From: Luscinia megarhynchos
Taxonomy: Eukaryota; Chordata; Aves; Passeriformes; Turdidae
Reading direction: 5' to 3'
Assembly: GCA_034336665.1 (NCBI GenBank)
Contig: CM067570.1
Span: 22,339,002 to 22,403,001, forward strand
DNA: 64,000 bases
Shown piece after piece: positions 14,101 to 29,100 of this stretch. A program made the position numbers and the translations under genes. Every line of letters begins with the position of its first letter. Position 1 is the first letter of the stretch. The notes beneath the pieces are model-generated. The model had not been told where the DNA came from and ran no database searches. It saw only the letters and a list, made by a program, of their open reading frames with translations.

Positions 14101-17100
14101 TCTTACTAGATACTTTAACCCAGCGCATGCTCTTCTTTTCTCTCCTTTCAAGAATGTACTCATTTATCTCGCTTCCACCGTCTGACTCTGGTCTTGCCCA
14201 TGTGAGTGTGATACTGTCTCCTGTTACATTGGTAGGCTCTGGAGTTCCCGGTGCATCAGGGAGAGCTAAAGAAAGGAAAAATGTCATTAGAAATATAAGA
14301 TGGTAACTCCATAAGATGGATATTTGTGCAGAATGAGGAGGAAACTTACTGTAAGGTATTTGTGCGATAACTGGATCAGACTCCAATGGTCTGCCAACTC
14401 CAAATTTGTTCACTGCAGAGACACGGAACTGATACTCATTGCCTTTAATTAATTTAAGTGCTGTATAGCTGCAAGCTTCACATTTATCTTCAACTAATGC
14501 CCAAGCAATCCTGCTGGTTTCACGTTTTTCAATTATGTAGTGAGAAATAGAAGCACAACCATCATTAGCTGGAGGCTCCCACCATAATGTGACTTTTTCT
14601 CCGGTGATGTTTGTGAATCGTATTGGTCCACCAACTTTTCCTGGTGTGTCTGCAATTTTAAAGGTTCAGAATTATAATTTGCAGGCACTTAATATATTAA
14701 TATTATTTTTTTAAAAGAGTGCTAAAAGTGCTTGGTGCAGTACCTTGTACTCTGATGGTAATATCTTCTCGTTTAGTGCCTGATGCGTTTTTGGCTTCTA
14801 CTGTGTACACTCCACGATGTTCCCGGAGAGCATCTCTAATGAAGATTGTACTAAATCCAATAGCTGTAGTTATTTCTATATTCATCATTTTATCAATCTC
14901 TTTCCCGTCCTTAAACCACGTCACTTTAGGTACTGGACGTCCTTTGATTAGAGCTTTAAGTCTAATGCTCTCTCCAGCTTTAACAGTAAGGCCTTCAAAG
15001 TGTTCAGCACCAAATTCAATTGTTGGAGCAACTAAAAAAGGAAAATATAAATCAACTGCCATATAGCTAAATATTTTTCTGATATTCTTCTAAATGCACT
15101 AATTATAAAAGTCTCTGATATATTAATTTTTTTCACTTACAAAAAGGCATTCTCTAAATAGCAGTTATTATATGAATGATTAACTTATTTTTCCTGTAAG
15201 CATCCATAAGTGCACCATATATATATACGTGAATATATATATATATATAGGTGAAAGGCACTGTTTAAATGTGGTGTTAAGCTCAGGCCAAGAGACCTGT
15301 GGCACATTTTAATTTTGAAATTCTTCAGTGCTTCAGAATATTACAGTCCATGCTTTCTTTCCAACTTTGTTGCTGCTGCTTATCCAAGAGAAATGTAGAG
15401 TGCCAGGCTTCTCAGCAATTGATTATGCATGTCTGCCAGATTTGGGTCTTTAATTTAGACCTTCCCACCTTGGAGTATGAACACAAATGTTCTGAATAAA
15501 CTGGGAGGACCTCAGTTACAAGTTCTTTACCCCTTAACTTTCCACTTCCCATCAGTGAAGCCACAAAGTCTATCTGGCTTAAATACCCAAGCATATTAAG
15601 AAAAAATTCTTACCGTTTTCATCTCGGGTCATGATATAGCCTGAAGACTGTGAAGGTGGGCTGATTGTACCAACAGCATTTCTTGCAAGCACTCTGAACT
15701 CATATCGGTCGCCCGGGCTGAGCCCTGTAACTGTGTATTGGCACTCACTGACATCAGTAAAGTTACACCTGAGCCAGCGGTCTGCGCTTCCTTGCCGCTT
15801 CTCAATGCTGTAAGCCACAATCTTACTGCCTCCATCACGCAGCGGGGGGTTCCACTTCAGGGTGATGGTTTCCCTAGTGACATCAATGTAATCAGGAGTA
15901 CCAGGTGGGTCTGAAAGGAAAATAATGAAGATGTATTTTTATTACTGCTCACCATAATCGACAGGAACAGAATTTTCTTGGATAAGTGATTAATCATTCA
16001 CTTACCCACTGGAGAGACTGCCAAAGTAAATTTGCTTGGCTCACTAGCTCGGCTTAGACCTGCAGCATTTTCAGCATATACTTGGAACTGGTAATCCAGG
16101 CCCTCAAGCAGTCCAGTAATCCTGTATTCTCTGTTAGATATTAATGCAACATTAACCTTCTGCCACAAAATACTGTTTCTTTCCTTCTTTTCAACATGGT
16201 ATCCCATAATCTCAGAACCACCATCATAAACGGGAGCATCCCAAGAGATGGTCATTCCATCAGCAGTTACGTTGTACACAACAGGTTTGCCTGGGGCACC
16301 TGGTGGTTTAAACTGGTGCTTTGCCACAACATCTGCTGAGACAAGAGGTGGGCTCACTCCGTATCTGTTTTCTGCACGAACTCTGAACTGATATTCAGTA
16401 TCTTTAACAAGGTTTGGTACTTTGAAGGTTGTTCTTGCAGCACTTGAGCACACCAGCTTCCAGTTCAATTGCGATGTTTCTCTTTTTCAATACTGTAGCC
16501 AGTAATTTCTCCTCCCCCGTCATCATCAGGAGCGTCCCATGACAAAACTACACTATCTGCTTTGATTTCATCTATTCTTAAAGGTGCTTTTGGCCTAGAT
16601 GGAGGACCAAGAGTGATTACAGTGATTGTGAATGACTTTCTGCAGACTACGTTATCAAGAATTAAAGTATATTTGCCACCATGCTCCTTTTTCACATTCT
16701 TGATACTTAAACTTATCTTGTTTTCAGTTTTCTTGAAACGAAGATGCTCTGTTTCTTTAAGAGGGAGGTTGTCCTTGAGCCAGCTCATTGATGGATTAGG
16801 TTTACCCTTATAGGGCAGTTCAACATGCAGGTTGTGTCCAATTCTTACTGCAATCTGACCTCCAGGAATATCAGAAAGGTCAGCTTCAGGTGTTATTATA
16901 AGTTCTTTCACTGTAATGGGTCCAACAGTAACAGAGTCACTCATGCCTTTTTCGTTTTTAGCAAAGACTCTGAATTCCATGACAGAAAGCTCTTTAAGTT
17001 TGTCAGCTACAAATTCACAGCTCTTGCTTGTGCCTGCATATGTCCATTCTTTCTCTTCCTGAAGTTTCTTTTCAATAACATAGTCTGATATAATGCTACC

Positions 17101-20100
17101 ACCATCATAGTCAGGTTTGCTCCACTGCAATTTAACAGAAGTCTTTGTAGAGTCTTTCATGGCTAGGTCTTTTACAGGTCCAGGTACGTCTGCTGCTTTC
17201 ACTGGCTCAGATGTCTCACAAGGTTCACCTAGTCCAATTTCATTTTCAGCAAGAACACGGAAAAAGAATGCAGTCTTTTCTGACAGGTTAGTAAGTTTAA
17301 AGGTGGTATGAGAACACTTCGTTGTAACAGTTGACCAGGCCCTCTTTGTAGCATCTCTTTTTTCAACAACATAATTTGTTATTTCAGAACCACCATTGAT
17401 GAGAGGTGGCTCCCATACCAGTGTAACTGTGCCACGAGAAACATGCTTGAGCTGCAGCTTCTGGCATGCAGAAGGTGTGTCAAGTACTTTTACATTGACA
17501 AATGATGATTTTGCTTCTCCAACTCCATTTTCAATTGTAAGAACATATTTTCCTGTATCATTTCGTGTAACTTGAGGAATAATAAGTAGAGTAGATGATT
17601 CCGTGTTTTGGATGATATATCTTTCATCAGTCCCAAGATTTTTGTCACCTTTTCTCCATGTGACTGTTGGAGGAGGTCTTCCCTTGAATGGAATCATTAT
17701 TTCCACATCTTCACCTGCTTTAGCAACGATAGATGTCCGAAGAGCAACATCCAGATCAATCTCTGGTGCCACTGTGGAAATAAATAAAAAATTAATAATG
17801 TATATTTGGAATGTAAAATAAGGAATGGTTTGAAAGAAAAAACTACCACACAGAAAAATGATAAATCACAAAGAAGTACAGTACCAAGAATATCTTTTGC
17901 TTGAACAGGTTCCGTCATTTCAATAGGCTCTCCTTGTCCAGCACAATTCATAGCAGATACACGGAAATAATAATTAACACTTGGCTGAAGGTGGGATACA
18001 ACATATTCAGTTGTTCTCACTTCTCCCTTGGTACTGACTACAGTCCATTCTTGCTCTTCACCTTCCCTCTTCTCCACCACGTAGTGGGTAATTGGACTTC
18101 CTCCATCATAAGCCGGTTTAATCCAGCCAAGAGTAACAGATGTCTTGGTTGTATCCACAACTTTCAGCTTTGTTGGTGTGCCTGGCTTATCTGTAAATTA
18201 TAGTTTATGCGGGGAAACAAAAACACCAATCAGAATCCAGTTAATTGTAAAGAGGAAGAAAATCTGCCCTCAATTACATTAGTACAATCCCACCCTAACT
18301 ACCCATTTTCCATTGATTTCTAACCTATTGAAAAAAATGGACATTGAATCTTACCAATAGGATCTGCAGCTTTGTAGAAGTCAGAAGCCTCAGAGAATGG
18401 ACCTGGTCCAGCTGCATTGACAGCACAAACTCGGAAATGATATTCGCTGTTTTCAGTCAGACCTGTTACTTTCTGTCTGGTGTCCCGAATGGTTTCTTTA
18501 GAGACCTTGAACCAACTCAGACTCTTCTTGTCACGTTTCTCCAGAAAATATCCTGATATTTCACTGCCTCCGTCAACAGTGGGCCTATTCCAGACAACAG
18601 TCATGGAATTCTTGGTTATCTTCGTGACTTCTGGTGTGCTAGGTGGTCCAGGTGTAACTGAGTAAAAAATCATATGTCAGTAAATCAGGACTACTTACAA
18701 ACAGTACACAAGACAATTCAGTTGTATAAATTATTTTATAGAACTTATTTCTTACCAAATGAATTTTTGGCTATAACAGGTTCCGATTCCAGTGGATCAC
18801 CAATTCCAAACTTGTTCACACCACGGACACGGAACACATATTCATTTCCTTTGATGAGTTTTGTTGTAGTTATGATACATCCCTCCAATTTTTCAGAAAT
18901 TAAAGACCATACAACCCGACTTGTTTCCCGCTTTTCAACAACATAGTGTGTTATAGCTGCACCACCATCATCTGCTGGCGGGTCCCACATTATTGTAATC
19001 TTTTCAGCAGTGACTGTCTTAAACTGTATAGGTCCACCTGGGGGTCCTGGCTTGTCTGTGGAAGGCAGAAGAAAGAAGATGTTAAGTATTCATCACTGAA
19101 TTATTGTTTAATAGTAAAATGCAGTTGCATCTCAAGACATACCAAGTATCTGTAGTCTAATGTGGGCTGATGCTGAACCCATGGCATTCTTCAATTTTAA
19201 TTCATAGGTGCCACTGTCGAGTCGATTTGCATCCTTGATGAGTATAGAAGCAAATTCTGTTGTGTTTTCCAAAGACACTAGTGCACTGGTTAGTACCTCA
19301 TTGCCATTTTTGAACCATTCAATCGTGGGTATAGGCTTGCCTGAGATGCCTAGTTTTAGCTTAACTGAAGTTCCTGCTTTGTATTTCACCACTTCTGTAT
19401 ATTCTGGTGGCACATCAATTTCAGGTGCACCTTAGGAAAAAATAAGAATAAGTTAAAAACATGTTTATTGTAGCCCTGTATTTAACAAGATCCCCAAATT
19501 TAATTACCTTATTTAATCTAATAGTCAAAGGTATTTGATAAATACTGATCAAAGTAAAGAGAGCATATATAACTTAAATCATATACCTAGAGTAAGTTAG
19601 AGCTAATCCTATGAAGAAGAGACAATTACATGTATAAATATAACCACTTGGACCATGGGCAGACTTTATTTGCTCAGAGAATAGAGATACCAGAAGACTT
19701 CAGAAATGCAGATACAGGCAAAGACGTTCCTTTCAATCATGAGCAAATGCTCACAGTCATGCTTCTTGAATCAATCACTGTAAACTAGCCTTCTGTATTT
19801 AAAAGACTAGGGATATACAAAACAACATGGCCATTGTCCTAGAACACCAAAATGATATCATTAAATCATTGCAAAACACTTACCATATGTATCAACACAT
19901 GTGATTGGACCCACAACATCTGAGGGATTACTAATGGAACCAACAGCATTCTTTGCAAAGACCCGGAATTCGTACTTGGAATTCTGTGTCAGGCCAGATA
20001 CTGTGAACTGAGTCTCAATAACATTGGTGAAGCTAGCTTTTGTCCATCTGCCATCTGGAAGATCACGTTTTTCTACGATATATCCAGTGATTTTGCTACC

Positions 20101-23100
20101 ACCATCAAATGCTGGCTTCTGCCAGGACAGAGTGATAGAGGTCTTGGAAATATCTGAGGCACGAACATTTCTTGGTGGTTCTGCAGAAGGAAACAAGAGA
20201 ATTTACATTAATTAACAGATTTGAATATTGACTTAGTGTACAGAACAGATGATCACAGGGAAAAAAAATGGTTGAGCTTCATTATTTTATAGAGAATACA
20301 TACCACAAGCATCAATTGCAAGGACTGGATCAGAAGGACGACTTGCTTTTCCAATGCCAGCTGCATTTTCTGCATAAACTCTAAATTCATAGATAAGGCC
20401 AGCGCTGATTGTGGTGACTTTGAAATGAGTTGTACGAATAAGGGTCTTGTTAGCCTTCTGCCATAATATGCTGTTCCTGTCTTTCATTTCCAGGTGATAT
20501 CCAATGATAGCATTGCCACCATTAGTGACTGGTTCATGCCATCCGACAGTAATACTCTCTCGGGTAACATTAGTGACCCATGGTGTAGAAGGAGGGCCTG
20601 GGGTAGCTGATGGTATCAAAAGAATTGATTGTTAACAAAACTATGTTTTCAACATCAGAGCATTAAAATATCAATGTATACTATGAGAAGCATGTTACTC
20701 ACTGTAAGGAAGCTTGACAACCACACACTGCGAGTCTATGTGATCGCTGATGCCAAAGCGGTTCTCAGCTTTGATGCGGAATTGGTATTCTTCGCCTGTT
20801 GTGAGCCTCATAACTTTGATAACAGTTCTAGCAACAGTGGCAGACACTTCAGACCAAGCAGCAGTACTTGTTTCTCTTTTCAGTACTATATAGTTGGTAA
20901 CCTGACTTCCACCATCATAAGCTGGTGGTTGCCATCTGAGTGTTACACTCTCTTCAGTGACATCGCTAAGGGCAACAGGACCAACAGGAGGACCGGGTCT
21001 ATCCAGCACAACAATATTAACAAAAGATTTTGTGGTGCCACTTGAGTTTGCAGCAGTAATGTCGTATCTGCCAGCATCAGCAGCCACACTTTCTTTAAGG
21101 TTAATTATGAGACTTTCTGCAGTGGTTTCTGTGTGGAATCTTATGGTAGGTTTCAGTGCAACACCATCTCTAGACAATGTCACCTTTGGCACTGGTTTTC
21201 CAGAAACTGGAATTTCAACTTTTAGGTTTGATCCTGCTCGAACATATACAGTGTTATGAGGGAAGCCCTTCATGTCAATCTCGGGAGATTCTGAAAAAGA
21301 AAACATTTCCCAACCATTAAAAGAATGTTCCATCTTTTAAAATACGAATGCAGTTGAATGTGACTTTTGTCTCATGTCTGGAAGCATACCTAATTGTTCT
21401 TTAACTGTAACAGGGAGCAGTAGTTCCTTAGGATCACTTAAACCAGCTTGGTTTTCTGCAGATACCCTGAAGAAATAGTCGACGTTTTCCTTAAGACCAT
21501 GGACAACATGATGAGTTGTCTTTACGACTGCACACTTAACCCATTTTTGCTGTCCTTTCTCAAGAGCTTCTAGGAGGTAGCTAACAATTCTGCTTCCACC
21601 ATCATGTTCTGGTTTTAGCCATGAAAGAGAAACACTGTCCTTTGTGACATTTGTTACTCCAAGCTTTTCTGGTGGGCTGGGTTTTTCTGAGAAAAAAGGT
21701 GCAACAGGTTAAACAATATAGAAGATATTCACTTTTTATATTAGCAATTACACAGGAACACAATCTGGATCAAGAAAATGTACTTTTAAACCAATTTTTA
21801 TATTAGAAATATTTTAAGTAAAATCCAAGGAAAATTAAAAATTCAAGCTATTACTTAGCTCTTTTTTATTTGCAAAAACCACAAACATACCTACAAAAAA
21901 TGATCTATTTTACTGTGTGCAGATTTAAAGCCTTTGACATTATTTTGAAATAAACACTTTAAAACACATATTATTTTAAGTATTACCAATTTTTTCATAG
22001 TGAAACATACCTGTTATTTTTGTTCCCTCTTTGGTCTCAGAAGGCACTCCAACACCATATTCATTTTCTCCAGAGACACGGAAGTAGTAAATGGCACCTT
22101 CTTGCAAACCAGTCACTTTGTAGGACAGGCGATGACAGTTGTTTGTCACAGTGACCCACGCCTTTTTGCTAGCTTCTCGTTTTTCAATCACATAGTTCTT
22201 TACAGGTGCTCCACCATCATTTTCAGGAACATCCCAAGATAACACAGCAGATTCTTTAGTTACGTCTTTTGTTGCAATGTTAGATGGTGGGCCAGGCGTA
22301 TCAAGAACTTTGACAATTAAAGTCAAGGTGGTAGTGTTCAGGATGTTTTGCAATGTTAATGAGTATTTTCCAGAATCATTTCTTGTTGCTTTTTCAATAG
22401 TAAGAGACGTACAATTACTTGAAGTGTCAATGCTTGCGCGTGTACGGAGATCAGTGTCTGGTTTGCTCCATGTTACATTTGGGACTGGTTTCCCTCTGAA
22501 AGGAACAGTCATTGTGAATGACCCACCAGCCTTTACAATTAAAGTCTTCCGCATTTCACTGTCAATTTCAAAGGCAGGTTCTTCCTCTCTTTCTTTTGCC
22601 ACTTGAGGTTCTGAGACATCACTTGGTTCACTGACACCCATTTTGTTAATGGATTTCACTCTAAAAACGTACTCAGAGCCTGATGTTAATCCAGTTATGG
22701 TATATTCTGTACCTCTTAAATTCTGAACAGCTGTTGTCCAGTCAGTTTCATCAGTTTTCTTGTATTCAACTGTGTATCCTGTTACTGGAGCACCTCCATC
22801 AAACAGTGGCTTTGTCCAACCAATTGTGATATTTGACCTTGTAGAATCCATAATCTTAGGTTTAGATGGGGGCGATGGCAAGAAGATTGGATCTTCTGCC
22901 TTAATCAATGGTGTGGTTTCACTTGGGAGACTGAGGCCAGCAGCATTTTCTGCATAAACCCGGAATTCATATTCACATCCCTCACGGAGGCCTGATGATT
23001 TCACTCTTAAATCATAAACTGGCTTTTTGTTTACACGAAATCCATCTTAGGCTGGTTTTCTCACGCCTTTCAATTACATAGCCAGAGATCTCATTGCCTC

Positions 23101-26100
23101 CATCAGACTCGGGTCTTGCCCAGCACAGAGTTATTGAATCTTTACTCACGCTGGTGATCTCTAAAGATGTAGGTGGACTTGGAACTGTAAATGGGTCAAG
23201 GGCTTTGACAGCAACACTTTCTAGAGGCTCACCAACGCCATATTTGTTAACTCCCATCACTCTGAAAATGTACTCATTACCCTTCAGTAATTTTGTCACT
23301 TTACAAGATGTTGTTTTAAGCTCTCCTTCACAAAGTGTCCATGCAATTCTGCTGGTCTCACGTTTTTCCACAATATAATGATCAATATCTGCACCACCGT
23401 TCTCTTGAGGGGGTCCCCATGATAAATGGCACTTTTCAGCAGTAAGGCCACTTATTTCTAATGGACCTGCAGGTGGGCCAGGTCTATCAAGTACTTTGCA
23501 ATTAATTGTCAAAGATTTTGTTCCTGCAACGTTCTGTAATGTTAGTACATACTGTCCTGAATCACCTCGGATACAGTCCTTAATGGTTATTGCAGTAGTG
23601 TAATCTGTTGAGACGATTTCAACTCTAGCTTTTCCTTCGAGCTCCTTGCCATCCTTTGTCCATGAAATCACTGGTATTGGCCGACCTGCAACATCAGCGT
23701 TGACTTTAAACACTTCTCCAGCTTTTACAACTACAACGTCCCTGAATTTGGCATCCATCATAATTCTTGGAGCCTCTATATCATCTTTCACAGTCACAGG
23801 TCCAGTTGATTCAGATGGCTGACTAAAGAGTCCAGCAGCATTCTTTGCAATAACATGGAATTCATAACGCTGGTCTTCTGTAAGTCCACCTACATCAAAG
23901 TATGTTTCTTGCACATTAGTAAAATTACATTTTAGCCAACGACCATCTGGTAGTTCTCGGCGTTCAATAATATATCCTGTTACTTTAGCCCCACCATCAT
24001 ATTCTGGTTTCTTCCACTTCAATGAGACAGATGTTCTTGTAATATTAGTAACTTCTGGTTGACCAGGAGGATCACATGGATCTCTTGCAGCAACTGGTTC
24101 ACATGCTTTGCTGCATTTGCCTATTCCAGCAATGTTTTCTGCATATACACGATATTCATACATCAGTCCTTCATCAAGACCTGTAACTTTCATTTGTGTA
24201 TCAGTTATGAGGCTCTTGTTGACTTTTGTCCAAAGAATGCTGCTTCTTTCTTTATGCTCCAAGTGGTATCCTAGTACTACACTACCTCCATCATTAACTG
24301 GTACCTGCCAAGTTACAATCATGAAAGATTTAGTTGCATGTGCCACACGGGGTGTTCCAGGTGGACCTGGAGGCTTAAACGGATACTCTGCCACAACAGA
24401 AGCAGAATTAGTATAAGTGCTCTTCCCATAGCGGTTTTCTGCGCAAACACGGAACTGATATTCAGATCCAGTGACGAGTCGAGATACTTTAATTGATGTT
24501 CTTGCAACTGCTGCAGATACAACCTCCCATGTTGTCGTGGTAGTATCCCTCTTTTCTACAATGTAATTGCTAATATGACATCCACCATCATATGCTGGAG
24601 GTTTCCAAGAGAGAGTAACACTATCAGCACTAACCTCATCAATTTTAACATCAGTTGGTGGTCCTGGTCTGTCAAGGACAACTACAGTTAGAGAAGCTGT
24701 TGTTGATCCAGCAGTATTTGAAAGATGCAATTCATAATGTCCCAGATCTTCATTTGTAGCTTCCTTGATGGACAGTGAAGTTAAAGTCTTTGATGTCTGA
24801 ACATTTACCCTGGTTGTCTCTTTTAAGGGATTCCCATCCTTCTTCCAGCTGGCAGTGGGAAGAGGTCGCCCTCTGAATGGGATGTCAATCTTAAGATCAT
24901 CTCCAGCTTTCACTGTAAATGTGTTAAAAAGGAGCTCAACAGATGGCTGGATTTCAATATCTTTTGCAATGACAGGGACACCAAGTTCTCTTGGATCACT
25001 TTTTCCTTTTTCATTAACAGCAATCACCCTGAAACTGTACTCTTCTCCCATACTTAAGCCTGTTATTGTTGCTTCCAGTGTTTTCACCTGGGTACATGCA
25101 CTCCATTTTACACTTCCTTTAGTCTGCATTTCTACTATATAACCAGTAATTTTACTACCACCATCACTTTCTGGCTTTTCCCATTTAATTGATGCAGAAT
25201 TGCGAGTCACATCAACAAGAATGACCTTTGAAGGTGGAGAAGGTGGTTCAGACACCTTAACTGGATCAGCAGTTTCTGCTGGTAAACCAGCCCCATATTC
25301 ATTTACAGCTAGAACACGGAAGTAATAACTACAACCTTCTTGTAGTTGAGTAATCTTGAAGGAATTCTTAGTACAGTTGCTTGTAACTGTGGCATATGCC
25401 TTTCTCGTGGATTCTCGCTTTTCAACCACATAGTTGGTAATTTTAGCTCCACCATCAATAAGTGGTGCTTCCCAGGCTAAAGTCACAAAATCTTTTTTCA
25501 CTTCTCTGATGGTCAGATTTAGAGGTGCACTAGGTGTATCAAGCACTCTGACATTAACAAAAGCTGATTTTTTGCCACTGTTGTTCTCTAAAGTAAGATT
25601 ATATCTACCACTATCAAATCTATTGACATTGTCAATGACCAGCATTGTGTAAGAACTGGTGACTTCAATCTGAGCTCGCTCACTAATTGTTCCTTCTGCT
25701 TTCTCCCATTTAACTTCAGGTTCTGGTCTTCCTTTGATAGTGACAAACAGGCGTAAAGTACCACTAGCACGTACAGTGACTACTTTTCTGAGATCTGCAT
25801 CAAGTTCAATTTCAGGAGGTTCAACCTTGTCCTCTGCTAAGACTGCACCAGGTATAGTTGCAGGCTCTCCTACTCCTTCTGAGTTGATGGCACAGATGCG
25901 GAAGTTATACTCCTGGTTCTCTTTCAGTTTCGTCACGGTGAACTGTTTTGCTTGTAGGCCTGTCGGTGGGGTGCAGGTAGTCCATTCATCAGCAGCAGCT
26001 TCTTTTACTTCTACTACATATCCTTTAACAGGAGCACCACCATCATATATGGGCTTACTCCAGGCAAGGGAAACTGATGACCTGGAAGTATCTGTAACCT

Positions 26101-29100
26101 TTGGATTGCTAGGTGGACCTGGTGGATATAATACATCACAAGCACGATAGAAAATGGATGGCTCACTGGGTTCTCCTACCCCTGCAGCATTTTCAGCAGA
26201 CACTCTAAATTCATAGAAATGCCCATCAGTTAGACCTGTTACTCTGAATCGCAAGTCTGTCAGCCTCTTCTTATTGCATTTGGTCCACCGGATACCATCT
26301 TTGTCTCGTTTTTCAAGTATGTAACCTTCAATTTCAGCTCCCCCATTGTCTTCTGGGCGACCCCAAGTTACCACCATAGAATCTTTCGTGATTGCTGAAA
26401 CTTCAGGTGTTGAAGGAGGACCAGGGGGTTTGTATGGATTACGAGCCACAACTGGCTCAGATTCCAGGGGCTCTCCAATTCCATATTTATTCACTGCCAT
26501 TACACGGAAAATGTATTCATTGCCAGGAAGGAGTTTGGTTACTTTGAGGTTAAGAGCCTGCACGTCTGTGGCTACTTGTGTCCATGAAAGCCTACTTGTC
26601 TCTCTCTTCTCAATGATATAATGTGAGATACTAGAACCACCATCATGTAAAGGTGGAGACCATGACAAGTAGCATTTTTCTGCAGTGACACCTGTAACGT
26701 TCAAAGGTCCTTCTGGAGGTCCTGGTCTGTCAAGCACTTTTACAGTGATTGGTATAGATTTGGTGCCACCAACATTTTTGAGGTTAAGAGTATAGTGACC
26801 TCCATCTACTCTTATACAGTCTTTGACAGTGAGAACTGTTTTCTCAATGGTAGATTTAATTTCCATTCTTGCAGTTGTTTCTTCAAGGTCTTTACCATCT
26901 TTTGACCATGTAATGTCAGGAATAGGTTTGCCATGGATATCAGCTTCAAGAACAAAGGTTTCTCCAGCACGAACAACAATGACATCTCTGTATTTAGGAT
27001 CCATTGAAGCTCCTGGTGCTTCAATTTCATCTCTAGCAGTAATAGGCCCTGTACTTTCAGATGGTTCACTCAAGCAACCTGCTGCATTTCTTGCAATTAC
27101 TCTGAATTCATATCGTTGGTTTTCAACAAGACCACTTACTGTAAATTCTGTTTCCAACACATTTGTAAAGCTGGCTTTCATCCAGCGACCATCTGGCAGT
27201 TCTTTCTTTTCTACAATATAACCCGTTATTTTGCTTCCACCGTCGTATTCTGGCTTTTTCCACTTCAGTGTGATATTACTTCTTGTAACAACGATGGCCT
27301 CCTGGGCGGCCAGGTGGGTCACAAGGATCTCGGGCAACATACAGTTCTGATACTTTGCTGACTTTGCCAACGCCAACAATGTTTTCAGCAGAAACTCTGA
27401 ACTCATATTCAAGACCTTCTTCAAGGCCGTCTGTTTTATATTTGGTGTCCACAATAAGTGACTTGTTCTGTTTTGTCCAAAGAATGCTGTTTTTATCTTT
27501 ACGCTCAAGATGGTAGCCAAGAACTTTGCTTCCTCCGTCATTAACTGGTTCATGCCATTGTACAATCATATGGTCCTTGGAAGCTGCTGTAACAAATGGG
27601 GTTCCAGGTGGTCCAGGCACCTTGTAGGGGTATTGCACAACAATTGATTTAGAAGCCAAAGGAGAACTCTTTCCATACCTATTTTCAGCAGAAATCCTGA
27701 ATTGGTATTCAGAACCTGTTTTAAGCCTTGTTGCCTTGATGGTTGTTCTTGCAACTGTTGCTGACACAATGTTCCATGTGGTAGTGCTTGTGTCACGCTT
27801 TTCTACTATATAGTTGCTTATCTGGCAGCCACCGGTATAATCAGGTGGATCCCATGATAAAACAACAAAGTCTGCACTAATTTCGTCAAAGCGGACAGGT
27901 CCTCGTGGTGGGCCAGGCTTTTCTAGTACAATTATGCTCAGGTGCTCTGTTGCTGTACCTGCTGCATTTGTTGCTGTTACTGTATATTTGCCAAAGTCTT
28001 CCCTGTTGCTTTCTTTAATATGTAAAATAGTTGATGTTGCTGTATTCTGGATATTTAATCTGGTCGTCTGTTTCAGTGGCTGCTCATCTTTTGTCCAAGT
28101 AATAGTAGGTTTGGGTCTGCCTATAAATGGTACTTCTACCTTCAGATCTTCTCCAGCTTGTACACTGTATGTATTAAACATCAGTTTGAAACTTGGCTCA
28201 ATAGTCAAGTCTTTAGCTATCACAGGAATTCCAAGTGCTCTAGGATCACTTTTGCCTTTTTCATTGTAGGCAATCACACGGAATTGATATTCCTGTCCTG
28301 GACTCAAACCAGACACCTCTGCATTACATGTTTTGGTCTCACTGACAACACTCCATTTTTCTGTTCCCTTAGGCAACATTTCAACAAGGTATCCCAAAAT
28401 TCTGCTACCTCCATCATGTTCAGGTTTTTCCCACGTAAGTGATGCACTTCGCTGAGTCACATCAGTGAGGGTTACTTTCCCAGGAGGCAGAGGTGGCTCT
28501 GAGGCTTTGACAGCATCTCTGGTTTCAACTAGGAACACCAATTCCATACTCATTTTCAGCCATAACTCTGAAGTAATAAATTGCTCCTTCTGTAAGATTT
28601 TCAACTTTAAAGCTTGTCTTGGCACACTTAGCACTTACATTTGCAAATGCCTTCCTGGTTGACTCACGCTTGTCTATTACATAGTTCTTTACCTTTGCAC
28701 CACCATCAATAATTGGTGGCTCCCAAGATAATACAGCAGAATCCTTCTTTATATCTTTTACCACTAAGTTTTGTGGGGGTCCTGGTGTGTCCAAGACTTT
28801 CACTGTAACGAATGCAGATTTAGAACCACTGCTGTTCTCTAGCTTAAGAATATACTTCCCAGCATCATTTCTATCACAGTTGTCAATTGAAAGTTGTGTG
28901 TAGTTTATGCCTTTATCAATCTGAACTTTTTCCGATAATTCACCTTCTTCCTCGGGACCATGTGATGTCAGGTGTTGGTCGTCCCCTGAATGGTATGTGA
29001 ATTCTGGCAGACCCACCAGCTCTTACCACTATACCTTTCCTTAGCTCTGAATCAATATCAAGTTCTGGAGCTTCCAGTTTGTCTTCTGGTTTAATAGTAC

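Larger units (their letters stand above)
13655..17771 (-). repeat. TTN: C-zone super-repeat C9
   Basis: Six domains in w54, then w55, w56 (Ig), w57 and the first two Fn3 of w58. Contains the only -1 frame break of the window. Confidence 0.92.
17885..22575 (-). repeat. TTN: C-zone super-repeat C8
   Basis: First two domains (Ig [13 protein letters not shown], Fn3 [12 protein letters not shown]) are the 3' end of the giant exon; the other nine are in w46 to w53. The repeat is split between the fused and the one-domain-per-exon organisation. Confidence 0.92.
25825..29085 (-). repeat. TTN: C-zone super-repeat C6
   Basis: 11 domains from the Ig [13 protein letters not shown] to the Fn3 [13 protein letters not shown]. 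Contains three frame breaks (27301, 28530, 28950). Confidence 0.92.
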
